Shown here: piece after piece, positions 8,598-17,368 of the stretch
Position numbering within the stretch: position 1 is the stretch's first letter
Layout of the letters: every line of letters starts with the position of its first letter
Assembly: GCF_002138415.1 (NCBI RefSeq)
Contig: NZ_CP015612.1
Location: forward strand, 3,636,001 to 3,700,000
Source: Stenotrophomonas maltophilia
GTDB lineage: Bacteria; Pseudomonadota; Gammaproteobacteria; Xanthomonadales; Xanthomonadaceae
Length of the DNA: 64,000 nt
Reading direction: 5' to 3'
Made by a program: the position numbers and the translations under genes
The notes under the pieces: generated by a model
The model's database searches: none
What the model was told of the DNA's origin: nothing
The model's input: only the letters and a program-made list of their open reading frames with translations

Positions 8598-8798
8598 ATG
8601 AACATCCAGCTCAACGGTGAACCCCGTACCCTGCCCGCTTCGGCGACCCTCCACGACCTGCTCGACGCCGAGCAGCTGCTGCAGCGCCGGGTGGCGGTGG
8701 AGGTCAACGGCGAGATCGTCAGCCGCAGCCGCCATGGCGAGCATGTCCTGTCCGAAGGCGACATTGTGGAGATCGTGCACGCGCTGGGTGGCGGCTGA
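8598..8798 (+). CDS. thiS: Sulfur carrier protein ThiS
   Basis: This is a 66-residue ubiquitin-fold protein starting MNIQLNGEPRTL and ending ALGGG. The C-terminal Gly-Gly is adenylated by ThiF and converted to the thiocarboxylate that donates sulfur to the thiazole ring of thiamine. It lies 147 bp upstream of thiG, with a pair of intergenic stem-loops between, and probably shares its promoter. The 207-bp gap to estA shows no TPP-riboswitch-like structure that I can recognise. Confidence 0.93.
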   Translation: MNIQLNGEPRTLPASATLHDLLDAEQLLQRRVAVEVNGEIVSRSRHGEHVLSEGDIVEIVHALGGG

Positions 8799-8803
8799 TG
8801 GCC

Positions 8804-8898
8804 GGGGTCGGATCCCATCGCATCGCGATGGGCCCTGACCCCAGAACCACTTCGCAGCGGGTCAGAGCCCTTTGCCTCTGGCAAAGGGATCCGACCCC
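8804..8898. repeat. Paired GGGGTC-type stem-loops between thiS and thiG
   Basis: There are two hairpins. The first spans 8804-8843, with GGGGTCGGATCCCATCGC pairing with GCGATGGGCCCTGACCCC. The second spans 8859-8898, with GGGTCAGAGCCCTTTGC pairing with GCAAAGGGATCCGACCC. They begin six bases after the thiS stop, so they could lower read-through into thiG or stabilise the thiS transcript end. Confidence 0.7.
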
Positions 8899-8945
8899 GC
8901 CTTCTATGTGATCCCATCTTCAGGCGGATAAGCGATAATCGCGCC

Positions 8946-9740
8946 ATGAACGTTCATGTCTCCCCCGATTCGCTGGTGATCGCCGGCAAGACCTATGGCT
9001 CGCGGCTGCTCACCGGCACCGGCAAGTTCAAGGACCTGGAAGAAACCCGCCTGGCCACCGAGGCTGCTGGCGCCCAGATCGTCACCGTGGCCATCCGCCG
9101 CACCAACATCGGGCAGAACCCGGGCGAGCCGAACCTGCTCGACGTGCTGCCGCCGGACCGCTACACCATCCTGCCCAACACCGCCGGCTGCTACACCGCC
9201 GAAGACGCGGTGCGTACCTGCCGGCTGGCCCGTGAGCTGCTGGACGGCCACAACCTGACCAAGCTGGAAGTGCTGGGCGACCAGAAGTCGCTGTACCCGG
9301 ACGTGGTGCAGACCCTCAAGGCCGCCGAACAGCTGGTCAAGGACGGCTTCGAAGTGATGGTCTACACCTCCGACGACCCGATCCTGGCCAAGCGCCTGGA
9401 AGAGATCGGCTGCGCTGCGGTGATGCCGCTGGCCGCGCCGATCGGCTCGGGCCTGGGCATCCAGAACAAGTACAACCTGCTGCAGATCATCGAAGACGCC
9501 AAGGTGCCGATCATCGTCGATGCTGGCGTGGGCACCGCGTCGGATGCGGCAATCGCGATGGAGCTGGGCTGTGACGGCGTGCTGATGAATACCGCCATTG
9601 CCGGTGCACGCAGTCCGGTGCTGATGGCCAGCGCCATGCGCAAGGCGGTCGAGGCCGGCCGCGAGGCCTTCCTGGCCGGGCGCATCCCGCGCAAGCGCTA
9701 TGCCAGCGCCTCCTCCCCGGTGGATGGGTTGATCGGCTGA
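8946..9740 (+). CDS. thiG: Thiazole synthase ThiG
   Basis: This is a 264-residue TIM-barrel enzyme. It condenses 1-deoxy-D-xylulose 5-phosphate, dehydroglycine (iminoglycine) and ThiS thiocarboxylate into the thiazole phosphate of thiamine. The Schiff-base Lys region is TKLEVLGD, and phosphate-binding segments include [35 protein letters not shown]. The N-terminus is [17 protein letters not shown]. The gene overlaps trmB (TGATG), so the two are translationally coupled. The length is normal for ThiG. Confidence 0.97.
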   Translation: MNVHVSPDSLVIAGKTYGSRLLTGTGKFKDLEETRLATEAAGAQIVTVAIRRTNIGQNPGEPNLLDVLPPDRYTILPNTAGCYTAEDAVRTCRLARELLDGHNLTKLEVLGDQKSLYPDVVQTLKAAEQLVKDGFEVMVYTSDDPILAKRLEEIGCAAVMPLAAPIGSGLGIQNKYNLLQIIEDAKVPIIVDAGVGTASDAAIAMELGCDGVLMNTAIAGARSPVLMASAMRKAVEAGREAFLAGRIPRKRYASASSPVDGLIG

Positions 9741-10474
9741 TGACCAATCCTTTCGACAGCGCCGGTTCCAAGGCCCCGCCCAAGCCCTTCACCGTAAGCG
9801 AGGGCCGCCGCGAGGTGCGCAGCTTCGTGTTGCGCCAGGGCCGCTTCACCCCCGCCCAGCAGCGCGCGTTCGACGAACGCTGGCCGCGCTTCGGCATCGA
9901 TTACAACGGCCAGCCGCGTGACCTGGACGCCACCTTCGGGCGCCCGGCGCACAAGGTGCTGGAAATCGGCTTCGGCAACGGTGCCGCGCTGCGCTTCGCC
10001 GCCCAGCACGATCCGTCGCGCGACTACATCGGCATCGAAGTGCACGCGCCCGGCGTGGGCCGGCTGCTGAACGCGCTGGCCGACGACAACGCCGACCACG
10101 TGCGCCTGTACCACCACGATGCGGTGGAAGTGCTGCAGAACGAGATCGCCGATGGCGCGCTCGATGAAGTGCGCATCTACTTCCCGGACCCGTGGCACAA
10201 GAAGCGCCACAACAAGCGCCGCCTGCTGCAGCCGGCGTTCGCCGAGCTGCTGGTGCGCAAGCTGCGCCCGGGTGGCCGCCTGCACTGCGCCACCGACTGG
10301 GAAGACTACGCCGAGCAGATGTGGGACGTGCTTGATGCCACCGCCGGGCTGGTCAACCGCGCCGGCCCGCGTGGCAGCGTGCCGCGCCCGGACTGGCGCC
10401 CGCAGACGCACTTCGAGACCCGCGGCCAGAAGCTCGGCCACGGCGTCTGGGACCTGTTGTACGACCGCACCTGA
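9740..10474 (+). CDS. trmB: tRNA (guanine-N7-)-methyltransferase TrmB
   Basis: This is a 244-residue SAM-dependent methyltransferase for m7G46 in tRNA. The SAM-binding motif I is [12 protein letters not shown], and the family signature is [16 protein letters not shown]. The start overlaps the stop of thiG, and the SLC13-type permease follows after 27 bp. The thiG-trmB linkage is common in Xanthomonadaceae and has no obvious functional meaning. Confidence 0.96.
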   Translation: MTNPFDSAGSKAPPKPFTVSEGRREVRSFVLRQGRFTPAQQRAFDERWPRFGIDYNGQPRDLDATFGRPAHKVLEIGFGNGAALRFAAQHDPSRDYIGIEVHAPGVGRLLNALADDNADHVRLYHHDAVEVLQNEIADGALDEVRIYFPDPWHKKRHNKRRLLQPAFAELLVRKLRPGGRLHCATDWEDYAEQMWDVLDATAGLVNRAGPRGSVPRPDWRPQTHFETRGQKLGHGVWDLLYDRT

Positions 10475-10501
10475 CCATCGCCTGAGGACGCCGCGCCCCA
10501 C

Positions 10502-12349
10502 ATGGATACCGCGCTGACGCTGACCAACGACATGAAGCTCGTGCTCGGGCTGGTCGGCTTCACGATGGCGATGTTCCTGTTCGAGCGCATCCGCGCCGAC
10601 GTGGTAGCGCTGGTGGTGCTGGTGGTGCTCGGTGTCACCGGCCTGATCGCGCCGGAGGAGATCTTCGGCGGTTTCTCCGGTAACGCGGTGATGAGCATCA
10701 TCGCCACCACCATCCTCGGTGCGGGCCTGGACCGCACCGGGGCGCTGAACCGGCTGGCGGCCTGGCTGCTGCGGCGCGGCCATGGCGTCGAGCAGCGCTT
10801 GCTGATGATGACCACGGCCATCGCCGGCCTGAACTCGTCCTTCATGCAGAACCCGTCGGTGATGGCGCTGTACCTGCCGGTCGCCTCGCGACTGGCAGCG
10901 CGCACCGGCCTGACCCTGCAGCGCCTGCTGCTGCCGATCTCGGCGGCGATCGTGATGGGCGGCGCGCTGACCATGGTCGGCAACTCGCCGCTGATCCTGC
11001 TGAACGATCTGCTGGCCTCGGCCAACAACAACCTGCCCTCGGGCCTGGCCACCATCGAGCCGCTGCGCATGTTCGCGCCGCTGCCGATCGGCGTGGCCCT
11101 GCTGATCGCCTCGCTGCTGTACTTCCGCTACTACGGCGACCGCAAGCTGGTGGAAGAGGAAAGCCTGGTCAACGACGGGGTCACCCCGGCGCGCACCGAG
11201 AGCTACTTCGCCAAGACCTACGGCATCGAAGGCGATGTGTTCGAGCTGGTGGTCAGTGCCGAAAGCCCGCTGGTGGGCATGACCCTGGGCGAGGCCGAAA
11301 ACCTGCACGATGCCCCGCTGCTGCTGGCCCTGAAAACCGGCAACGACACCCGCCTGGCGCCGCCAGCGGAAATGCGCATCTGGGTCGGCAGCGTGCTCGG
11401 CGCGATGGGCCCGCGCGAGCAGATCAACGACTTCGCGCAGAACCAGTTCCTGCGCATGTCATCGCGCCTGAAGCACCTGGGTGACCTGTTCAACCCGAGC
11501 CGTGCCGGTATTTCCGAGGCGGTGGTGCCGCCGACCTCGAACGTGATCGGCAAGAGCGCCGCCGACCTGCGCCTGCGCAAGGAACGCGGCATCAGCCTGC
11601 TGGCGATCAACCGCGACAAGCAGGTGATCCGCGAGGACGTGCGCGATGTGCAGCTGCGCGCTGGCGACATGCTGGTCTTCCACAGCATCTGGACCGACCT
11701 GGCACAGGCCGCCAAGAGCCGTGACTTCGTGGTGGTGACCGACTACCCGACCGGCGAACAACGCCCGCACAAGTTCAAGATCGCCATGGCGATCTTCGCG
11801 CTGACCATCCTGATCGCACTGACCAGCAAGCTGCCGGTGGCGCTGACACTGATGACCGGCGTGGCTGGCATGCTGCTGACCGGCGTGCTGCGCATGGACG
11901 AGGCCTACGCCTCGATCAACTGGAAGACGGTGTTCATGATGGCCGGGCTGATTCCGCTCGGCTGGGCGATGGATTCCAGTGGCGCGGCGGCATGGGTGGC
12001 CGGCCATACCATCGACAAGCTGCCGACCGGTATTCCGGTATGGGTGCTGGAGGTGGCGCTGGCGCTGCTGACCACGGCGTTCTCGCTGGTGATCAGCCAT
12101 GTGGGCGCGACCATCGTGATGGTGCCGATCGCGGTGAACCTGGCGTTGGCGGCGGGCGGCAATCCGACGGCGTTCGCGCTGATCGTGGCGCTGTCGGCGT
12201 CCAACAACCTGATGACGGCCTCGAATCCGGTGATCTCGATGATCACCGGCCCGGCCAACTACACCCCGCGCGAGATGTGGCGGGTCGGCGGACCGTTGTC
12301 GCTGATCTACACGTGCGTGGTGGTGCTGATGATCAACCTGATGTTCTGA
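10502..12349 (+). CDS. SLC13-family (DASS) permease with RCK_C domains
   Basis: This is a 615-residue inner-membrane protein. The N-terminal membrane half (about residues 1-205) and C-terminal membrane half (about 425-615) are separated by a cytoplasmic region with two TrkA-C/RCK_C-like modules. These are about 215-300 (FELVVSAESPLVGMTLGEA) and about 335-410 (VIGKSAADLRLRKERGISLLAINRD). The C-terminal half contains the repeated SNN/SAS-type hairpin (LSASNNLMTASNPV). The architecture matches bacterial permeases annotated as anion or sulfate/dicarboxylate:Na+ carriers; the substrate is unknown. It follows trmB by 27 bp and may be co-transcribed. The 3' side carries the palindromic repeat at 12444. 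Confidence 0.88.
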   Translation: MDTALTLTNDMKLVLGLVGFTMAMFLFERIRADVVALVVLVVLGVTGLIAPEEIFGGFSGNAVMSIIATTILGAGLDRTGALNRLAAWLLRRGHGVEQRLLMMTTAIAGLNSSFMQNPSVMALYLPVASRLAARTGLTLQRLLLPISAAIVMGGALTMVGNSPLILLNDLLASANNNLPSGLATIEPLRMFAPLPIGVALLIASLLYFRYYGDRKLVEEESLVNDGVTPARTESYFAKTYGIEGDVFELVVSAESPLVGMTLGEAENLHDAPLLLALKTGNDTRLAPPAEMRIWVGSVLGAMGPREQINDFAQNQFLRMSSRLKHLGDLFNPSRAGISEAVVPPTSNVIGKSAADLRLRKERGISLLAINRDKQVIREDVRDVQLRAGDMLVFHSIWTDLAQAAKSRDFVVVTDYPTGEQRPHKFKIAMAIFALTILIALTSKLPVALTLMTGVAGMLLTGVLRMDEAYASINWKTVFMMAGLIPLGWAMDSSGAAAWVAGHTIDKLPTGIPVWVLEVALALLTTAFSLVISHVGATIVMVPIAVNLALAAGGNPTAFALIVALSASNNLMTASNPVISMITGPANYTPREMWRVGGPLSLIYTCVVVLMINLMF

Positions 12350-12387
12350 GAGTTGGGTTTGTTGGCAGGGCTGCGCCCTGCACCCCG

Positions 12388-12411
12388 GTAGTGCCGGCCG
12401 CTGGCCGGCAA
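12388..12411 (+). repeat. GTAG-type (SMAG-like) stem-loop repeat, single copy
   Basis: GTAG is followed by TGCCGGCCGCTGGCCGGCA, a short perfect hairpin typical of Stenotrophomonas REP elements. It lies between the permease stop and the large palindrome. A hairpin CAGGGCTGCGCCCTG (12366-12380) precedes it. Confidence 0.75.
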
Positions 12412-12443
12412 CATCAACGGCAAAAGCGTGCATTCCGTGGGAT

Positions 12444-12545
12444 GGCGGGGTGGGTCCGGTTGCGGGGGACGCTGCAAGTACGTCCCTGTAAGCTCGGTCG
12501 CCGCATCCATGCGGCTCACGCCCCCGCAACCGGACCCACCCCGCC
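12444..12545 (+). repeat. Large palindromic intergenic element, copy 1 (102 bp)
   Basis: The left arm GGCGGGGTGGGTCCGGTTGC (continuing GGGGG) is exactly complementary to the right arm ending 12545. The ~45-base core contains GTACGTCCCTGTAAGCT and the internal hairpin GCCGCATCCATGCGGC. It is preceded by GCAAAAGCGTGCATTCCGTGG and followed by TTCGACAG, flanks that recur at other copies. It sits between the convergent permease and Rieske genes and could act as a bidirectional terminator or RNA structure. It fills most of the 306-bp gap; the remainder (12546-12655) holds small hairpins such as TTCGACAG/CTGTCGAA and TGTCGACC/GGTCGACA. Confidence 0.8.
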
Positions 12546-12655
12546 TTCGACAGTTTTCCGCGAGCTGTCGAAACGGCATTCTGTGCTGCTGGTGGGTGTC
12601 GACCTTGGTCGACACGGCTTTTGTAGAGTCGAGCCGTGCTCGACTGCTTCTGGCC

Positions 12656-12991
12656 TCAAGCCAGATAGACCTGCCCATCGCGGATATCGACCGGCACCGC
12701 ACGCAGGCGGTCCCCCTTGCACGGGCCGGCGATGCAGTCGCCGCTGTCCAGCGTGAACGACGCGCCGTGCGCTGCGCACACCAGGTGGCCTTCGCGGCTC
12801 TTCAGGAACTGGCCCGGGGCCCAGTCCAGGCGGCGGCCGGCATGCGGGCAGATGTTCAGGAACGCACGCACCTGCGCGCCATCGCGGTACAGCACCAGCG
12901 ACTCGGCATCGCCATCAACCACCGCTTCGACCTCGGCAAACGCGCCATCGGCAATGGCATCAAGGGCGATCAGGGCAGCAGCGGCAGTCAT
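12656..12991 (-). CDS. Rieske (2Fe-2S) domain protein
   Basis: This is a 111-residue soluble Rieske-type ferredoxin. The cluster ligands are Cys48 and His50 (CPHAG) and Cys72 and His75 (CAAHG), with spacing normal for the family. The ATG at 12991 starts MTAAAALIALDAI; a longer frame reaches 13033 but adds an unconvincing leader. Small Rieske proteins of this size serve as electron carriers for oxygenases or as nitrite-reductase-small-subunit-like proteins. No partner oxygenase is adjacent, so the role is open. Confidence 0.88.
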   Translation of the reverse strand: MTAAAALIALDAIADGAFAEVEAVVDGDAESLVLYRDGAQVRAFLNICPHAGRRLDWAPGQFLKSREGHLVCAAHGASFTLDSGDCIAGPCKGDRLRAVPVDIRDGQVYLA

Positions 12992-13066
12992 GGCGAAGGC
13001 TCGGACAGTAAACGCGCATTGTCGCACGCCCACTCAGGTGACTGGCTGAAACATGAACACAAGTCA

Positions 13067-13094
13067 TTGATTCGTAATAAGCACAGGCTATATT
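13067..13094 (+). promoter_or_regulatory. Candidate sigma70-type promoter
   Basis: TTGATT at 13067-13072 and TATATT at 13089-13094 are separated by 16 bases, in an AT-rich patch between the divergent Rieske gene and the small membrane protein gene. It would start transcripts near 13101, just ahead of the ATG at 13113. Confidence 0.5.
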
Positions 13095-13112
13095 TAACGA
13101 GTTTTTCACTCA

Positions 13113-13451
13113 ATGACAGTGGCACGTCCCGATACTCTGGTTTCGCTGATCCCAGCCTATCGAGCCGCCATGTTCAATCGCGCATCCGCCTTCAACCAGT
13201 TCCGCACCCTGTTCGCGCCGCGCAAGCCGCGTCACCCGCTGGTGCGCGTTGCCGTGGGCCTGCTCGGCCTGGCGATCCTGGCCGCGATGGTGTTCATCGG
13301 CGTGTTTGTTGGTGCGGCGATGATCCTGGTCGGCCTGGCGTGGAAGCTGCTGGCTTCGCGCAAGCCGGGCGTCGCCCGTCCGGTCGACCCGACCGTGGTC
13401 GAGGGCGAGTACCGCGTGGTGCGCAAGCCGGTGTTGCCGGCCTCGCGCTGA
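13113..13451 (+). CDS. Small hypothetical membrane protein
   Basis: This protein of 112 residues (or 93 if started at ATG 13170) has a strongly hydrophobic double segment, RVAVGLLGLAILAAMVF and GVFVGAAMILVGLAWKLLA. A short basic C-terminal tail follows. Neither start has a clear Shine-Dalgarno site. The 13113 ATG lies 18 bases after the -10 element, while the 13170 start removes a poorly conserved-looking leader. No function is recognised. It is followed after 74 bp by the FAH-family gene in the same direction. Confidence 0.65.
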   Translation: MTVARPDTLVSLIPAYRAAMFNRASAFNQFRTLFAPRKPRHPLVRVAVGLLGLAILAAMVFIGVFVGAAMILVGLAWKLLASRKPGVARPVDPTVVEGEYRVVRKPVLPASR

Positions 13452-13525
13452 CCTACGCCACCGCGCCCGCTGACGGCGGGCGCCATGCGTTCTAGACTGC
13501 GGGCACGCCCTTCCTGGATGCCCGC

Positions 13526-14242
13526 ATGTCCGATGTCTCCGATGTGATCCCTGCCGTAGCCCTGCCGCGTGTGCCGGTAGCCGGTGGCGGCAGCTTTCCC
13601 GTGCACCGCATCTACTGCGTTGGCCGCAACTTCGCCGACCACGCCCGCGAAATGGGCGCGGCGGTGCCGGCGGCCGATGACCGCGGCCGCCCGATGTTCT
13701 TCAGCAAGCCGGCCGATGCGATCGTGGTCGGCCACGACGATGCCATCCCCTATCCGCCGGCGACCGCCAACCTGCACCACGAAGTGGAGCTGGTGGTGGC
13801 GATCGGCCGCGATGCGCCCGCCGGCGAGCTGGCGGTGGCTGATGCCGACGCACTGGTCTATGGCTATGCCGTCGGCCTGGACCTGACCCGCCGCGACCTG
13901 CAGGCCGCGGCCAAGGACAAGGGCCACCCGTGGGATGCAGCCAAGGGCTTCGATGCCTCCGCGCCGATCAGCGAAATCGTCCACGCCGAGGAAGTGGGCG
14001 ACCTGGCCGCGCTGAACCTGTCGCTGGAGGTCAACGGCGAAGTGCGCCAGCAGGCGCTGCTCGACCAGATGATCTGGAATGTACCGGAGATCCTGCATGA
14101 ACTGTCCAAGCTGTGGCAGCTGCGTGCCGGCGATCTGGTGTTCATGGGCACCCCGTCCGGGGTGGCCGCACTGAAGCCCGGCGACCGCTTCAGTGCCCGC
14201 CTGGAAAACGTGGCCGAGCGCCACGGCGTGATCGCCGGCTGA
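13526..14242 (+). CDS. Fumarylacetoacetate hydrolase (FAH) family protein
   Basis: This is a 238-residue cytosolic enzyme of the FAH/FAHD1/YcgM group. The metal-binding acidic residues are Glu86 and Glu88 (HHEVELVV) and Asp119 (GLDLTRRD). [14 protein letters not shown] and the C-terminal [19 protein letters not shown] are characteristic of fumarylpyruvate or acylpyruvate hydrolase/oxaloacetate decarboxylase-like members. The exact substrate cannot be read from sequence; acylpyruvase or oxaloacetate decarboxylase activity is most likely. It lies upstream of mscL with a 55-bp gap. Confidence 0.88.
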   Translation: MSDVSDVIPAVALPRVPVAGGGSFPVHRIYCVGRNFADHAREMGAAVPAADDRGRPMFFSKPADAIVVGHDDAIPYPPATANLHHEVELVVAIGRDAPAGELAVADADALVYGYAVGLDLTRRDLQAAAKDKGHPWDAAKGFDASAPISEIVHAEEVGDLAALNLSLEVNGEVRQQALLDQMIWNVPEILHELSKLWQLRAGDLVFMGTPSGVAALKPGDRFSARLENVAERHGVIAG

Positions 14243-14297
14243 CATCACCTGCGCTACCCTGCGCGCTGTCCACTTCCCCCACCGGAGAAAAACAACA

Positions 14298-14702
14298 ATG
14301 GGAATGCTCACCGAGTTCAAGGAATTCGCGATGCGCGGCAACGTCATCGACCTCGCCGTCGGCGTGGTGATCGGCGCGGCCTTCGGCAAGATCGTGACGG
14401 CGCTGGTCGAGAAGATCATCATGCCGCCACTGGGCATGCTGATCGGCAAGGTGGATTTCTCGCAGCTGGCGTGGACGCTGTCGCCGGCCCGCATCGGGCC
14501 GGACGGCAAGGAAATCCCGGCCGTGGTGATCGGCTACGGCGACTTCATCAATACGCTGATCCAGTTCGTGATCGTGGCCTTCGCCATCTTCCTGGTGATC
14601 AAGGTGATCAACCGCCTGTCGCGCAAGAAGGAAGCCGCTCCCGCTGCGCCGGCCGAGGAAGTGGTGCTGCTGCGCGAGATCCGCGACAGCCTGAAGAAGT
14701 AA
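14298..14702 (+). CDS. mscL: Large-conductance mechanosensitive channel MscL
   Basis: This is a 134-residue inner-membrane channel that opens under hypo-osmotic stress. It has the family N-terminus ([26 protein letters not shown]...) with TM1, a periplasmic loop (about residues 50-75) and TM2 ([20 protein letters not shown]). A charged C-terminal helix follows ([15 protein letters not shown]). The ribosome-binding site GGAG precedes ATG 14298 at good spacing. A GTAG repeat dimer and a strong terminator follow. Confidence 0.97.
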   Translation: MGMLTEFKEFAMRGNVIDLAVGVVIGAAFGKIVTALVEKIIMPPLGMLIGKVDFSQLAWTLSPARIGPDGKEIPAVVIGYGDFINTLIQFVIVAFAIFLVIKVINRLSRKKEAAPAAPAEEVVLLREIRDSLKK

Positions 14703-14714
14703 GTCCGCCTACCG

Positions 14715-14780
14715 GTAGTGCCGGCCGCTGGCCGGCAACCTCCGAACAAGCGGGGAGCCGGCCAGCGGCCGGCACTACCG
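14715..14780. repeat. GTAG-type (SMAG-like) repeat, inverted dimer
   Basis: Two facing hairpin monomers form the dimer: GGTAGTGCCGGCCGCTGG... at the left and ...GGCCGGCACTACC at the right, around a short AT-containing spacer. The whole dimer can fold as one long hairpin at the 3' end of mscL. Confidence 0.85.
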
Positions 14781-14789
14781 CTACTGCAC

Positions 14790-14815
14790 GAAAGCCCCGC
14801 CCCGGCGGGGCTTTC
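14790..14815 (+). terminator. Rho-independent terminator after mscL
   Basis: GAAAGCCCCGCC pairs with GGCGGGGCTTTC, followed by a short T-containing stretch. The stem is strong and symmetric, so it may work in both directions. Confidence 0.85.
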
Positions 14816-14928
14816 GCTTTGCCGGACGTGGCGGAAAACAGCGTTCGCGCCAGCCATGACCTCCCGCCCATGCGCACGCCTGAACGACTGTTAAGCTCCA
14901 AGGCTTAGGTCCCTTCCCGGAGTTGTCC

Positions 14929-16350
14929 ATGCGTCGCCGCCTCCTTGCCATCGCATCCTCCCTCGCCCTGCTGGCCGGCCCGGCCTTCGCGGCGCCGCAC
15001 ACCACCACCCTGCCCCCGACGTCGCTGGCGACCGCCGCGCAGCTGCGCGACCAGGCGCTGGCCGATGACACCGGCTGGAAGGTGGTCGAATCGCTGACCA
15101 CCGAGATCGGCCCGCGCATCGCCGGCAGCGAAGCCGACGCCCGCGCCGTGGCCTGGGCCGAAGCCAAGTTCAAGGCCCTCGGCTTCGACAAGGTCTGGAA
15201 GGAGCCGGTGACGTTCCCGAAGTGGGAGCGCCGCAGCGAACACGCCGCGGTGACCGGCAAGAACCCGCAGCCGCTGCAGATCACCGCATTGGGCGGCAGC
15301 CCGGGCGGCACCGTGGAAGCCGAAGTGGTGCGCTTCGCCGACCTGGCCGCACTGCAGGCTGCACCGGCAGGTTCGCTGAAGGGCAAGATCGCCTTCGTTG
15401 ATTACCAGATGCTGCCGTTCCGCGATGGCCGCGACTACGGCCGTGGTGGTGCGATCCGCAGTAAGGGCCCGTCCGAGGCGATCCGCAAGGGCGCGGTCGG
15501 CTTCCTGATGCGCTCGGCCGGTACCGATTCACACCGTGTGCCGCATACCGGCATCACCCGCTTCGACGACGGCCTGACCCCGGTGCCGTCGGCAGCACTG
15601 TCGGTGCCCGATGCCGACCAGCTGGCCCGTCTGCTCGCGCGAGGCAGCACCACGGTGAAGGTGGCGCTGGACTGCGGTTGGGATGGCACTGCCACCTCGT
15701 ACAACGTGATCGGCGAGATCACCGGCCGCAGCCTGCCGAAGGAAGTGGTGGTGATCGGTGGTCACCTGGATTCGTGGGACCTGGGCACCGGCGCGGTGGA
15801 TGACGGCGCGGGCGTGGGCATCACCATGGCCGCCGGCCACCTGATCGGCCAGCTGAAGCAGGCGCCGAAGCGCACCATCCGCGTGATCGCCTTCGCCAAC
15901 GAGGAACAGGGCCTGTACGGCGGCAAGGCCTACGCCGAGGCACACGCCAAGGACGTGGCCCTGCACCAGCTGGCCGCCGAGAGTGACTTCGGTGCCGGCC
16001 GCATCTATGCCTTCAACACCGGTTCGCCGAACCCGGAGGGCTCACGAGAAGCGACGAAGCAGATTGCCGAAGTGATGAAGCCGCTGGGCATCGAGTACCA
16101 GGCCGACAAGGGCGGCCCGGGCCCGGACGTCGGTCCGTTGGCCGCCAAGGGCGGTGCATGGGCGTGGCTGGCGCAGGACGGCTCGGATTACTTCCACCTG
16201 CACCACACCGCCGACGACACGCTGGACAAGATCGACCCGAAGGCACTGGCGCAGAACGTGGCTGCATACACCGTGTTCGCGTACCTGGCGGCAGAGGCCG
16301 ATGGCAACTTCGGCAGCGAAGCGAAGGCGACCACGCCGCCGAACGAGTGA
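14929..16350 (+). CDS. Secreted M28-family zinc aminopeptidase
   Basis: This is a 473-residue exported peptidase. A signal peptide (about residues 1-22, LALLAGPAFAAP) is followed by a PA (protease-associated) segment at about 130-230 and the M28 catalytic domain. Zinc-ligand motifs are visible: GGHLDSWDLGTGAVDDGAG (His and bridging Asp), NEEQGLYGG (Glu pair), ESDFGAG (Asp) and FHLHHTADDTLD (His). Such enzymes remove N-terminal residues from peptides in the periplasm or medium. ATG 14929 is preferred to TTG 14923 because it begins the signal peptide cleanly. It is followed by tandem repeats. Confidence 0.92.
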   Translation: MRRRLLAIASSLALLAGPAFAAPHTTTLPPTSLATAAQLRDQALADDTGWKVVESLTTEIGPRIAGSEADARAVAWAEAKFKALGFDKVWKEPVTFPKWERRSEHAAVTGKNPQPLQITALGGSPGGTVEAEVVRFADLAALQAAPAGSLKGKIAFVDYQMLPFRDGRDYGRGGAIRSKGPSEAIRKGAVGFLMRSAGTDSHRVPHTGITRFDDGLTPVPSAALSVPDADQLARLLARGSTTVKVALDCGWDGTATSYNVIGEITGRSLPKEVVVIGGHLDSWDLGTGAVDDGAGVGITMAAGHLIGQLKQAPKRTIRVIAFANEEQGLYGGKAYAEAHAKDVALHQLAAESDFGAGRIYAFNTGSPNPEGSREATKQIAEVMKPLGIEYQADKGGPGPDVGPLAAKGGAWAWLAQDGSDYFHLHHTADDTLDKIDPKALAQNVAAYTVFAYLAAEADGNFGSEAKATTPPNE

Positions 16351-16353
16351 TGC

Positions 16354-16525
16354 GGTAGCGCCGGGCCATGCCCGGCGAGCGCAACGGCAGGAGCGGTGCG
16401 AACCAAGGTTCGCACCCACCAAGGCAGATTTCGCACCCGCCAAGGCAGATCCTGCATCGGTAATGCCGGGCCATGCCCGGCGAGCGCAGCAGCGGGAGCG
16501 GTGCGAACCAAGGTTCGCACCCACC
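16354..16525 (+). repeat. Tandem composite repeat (GTAG stem-loop plus GTGCGAACC hairpin), two copies
   Basis: Two ~67-bp units (16354-16420 and 16459-16525) each contain GGTARYGCCGGGCCATGCCC with CGGCGAGCGCA, then GGAGC and the palindrome GTGCGAACCAAGGTTCGCAC. Between them is a partly duplicated CACCCRCCAAGGCAGAT. They lie between the convergent M28 peptidase and methyltransferase genes and probably serve as a transcription barrier. Confidence 0.8.
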
Positions 16526-16534
16526 GGGCGCCAC

Positions 16535-17368
16535 TCAGCTGCGGCGGCTGGCCCACTGCGCCAGCAATACCGCCGTGGCCGAGGCCACGTTGAGGCTTTC
16601 CACCGCACCACTGCCGGGAATCGAGACCTGCAGGTCGCATTCGCTGGCAAGGCTGCGGTCCATGCCCTCGCCTTCAGCACCCATCACGTACACAAGACGC
16701 GACGGCAGCGATGCGCGGAACACGTCGTCGCCTCCATCAACGAGGGTCGCGGCCAGCCCGAAGCCGGCTGCACGCAGCTGCGCCATCGCCTGGGCAGTCT
16801 CCGGCAGCTGCACCAGCGGCACCGACTCCGCACCACCCTCGGCCACCCGTGCGGCGGCACCGGACAGCGCCAGTGTGCTGCCAGCCGGCAGCAGCAACGC
16901 CTTGACGCCGAAGTGCGCGGCCGAGCGCAGGATCGCACCGAAGTTGTGCGGATTGCCGACACCGTCCAGCCACAGCGCCAACGCCGGGCCTTCGTCCAGT
17001 TCCTCCAGCCACTGCGCCAGCGGCACGACCGGCGCGCGCAGCACGTCGGCCACCAGGCCTTCGTGGTGTGTGGTCGCGGCCAGCTTGTTGAGGTCGCCTT
17101 CCTCGACGACGCGGTAGCCCACGCGGTTGGCCACGCACCACTTCAGCACCGGCTGCATGCGCGGAATCAGCGCGTCCACCAGGTACAGCTTGCGCAGCGC
17201 CTGCGGGCGCTTGGCGAACAGGGCCTGCACGGCGTTCCAGCCATACAGGCGCAGTTCGTCGTTGCCGCGCCCCGGTGGCGGCGGGGTGCCGCCCTCACGC
17301 GGAGGCAGCGGGGTGGCCCGCGGCGGTCGCGACGACGGGCGGCGGGCATTCTTCCAGGGATCATTCAC
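16535..17368 (-). CDS. TrmH/SpoU-family RNA 2'-O-methyltransferase
   Basis: This is a 277-residue SPOUT-fold methyltransferase. An N-terminal extension (residues 1-40, Pro/Arg/Gly-rich) precedes a substrate-binding domain (LRLYGWNAVQALFAKRP...). The catalytic knot has motif 1 NPHNFGAILRSAAHFG, motif 2 YVMGAEGEGM and motif 3 IPGSGAVESLNVASATAVLL. It methylates a ribose 2'-OH in rRNA or tRNA; the RlmB-like architecture suggests 23S rRNA, but the site is not certain. The GTG start at 17368 overlaps the alanine symporter stop (GTGAATGA) and is preceded by GGAG, so translation is coupled to that gene. Confidence 0.88.
   Translation of the reverse strand: MNDPWKNARRPSSRPPRATPLPPREGGTPPPPGRGNDELRLYGWNAVQALFAKRPQALRKLYLVDALIPRMQPVLKWCVANRVGYRVVEEGDLNKLAATTHHEGLVADVLRAPVVPLAQWLEELDEGPALALWLDGVGNPHNFGAILRSAAHFGVKALLLPAGSTLALSGAAARVAEGGAESVPLVQLPETAQAMAQLRAAGFGLAATLVDGGDDVFRASLPSRLVYVMGAEGEGMDRSLASECDLQVSIPGSGAVESLNVASATAVLLAQWASRRS

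Noticed and set aside
6384..8798. An 804-codon plus-strand frame spanning estA and thiS
   Set aside because: Only its last 66 codons (ThiS) are a real protein; the rest is antisense to the esterase with its GDSL motifs.
16354..16525. CRISPR array
   Set aside because: There are only two repeat units, each itself a hairpin with GTAG-type features, no unique spacers of constant size and no cas genes.
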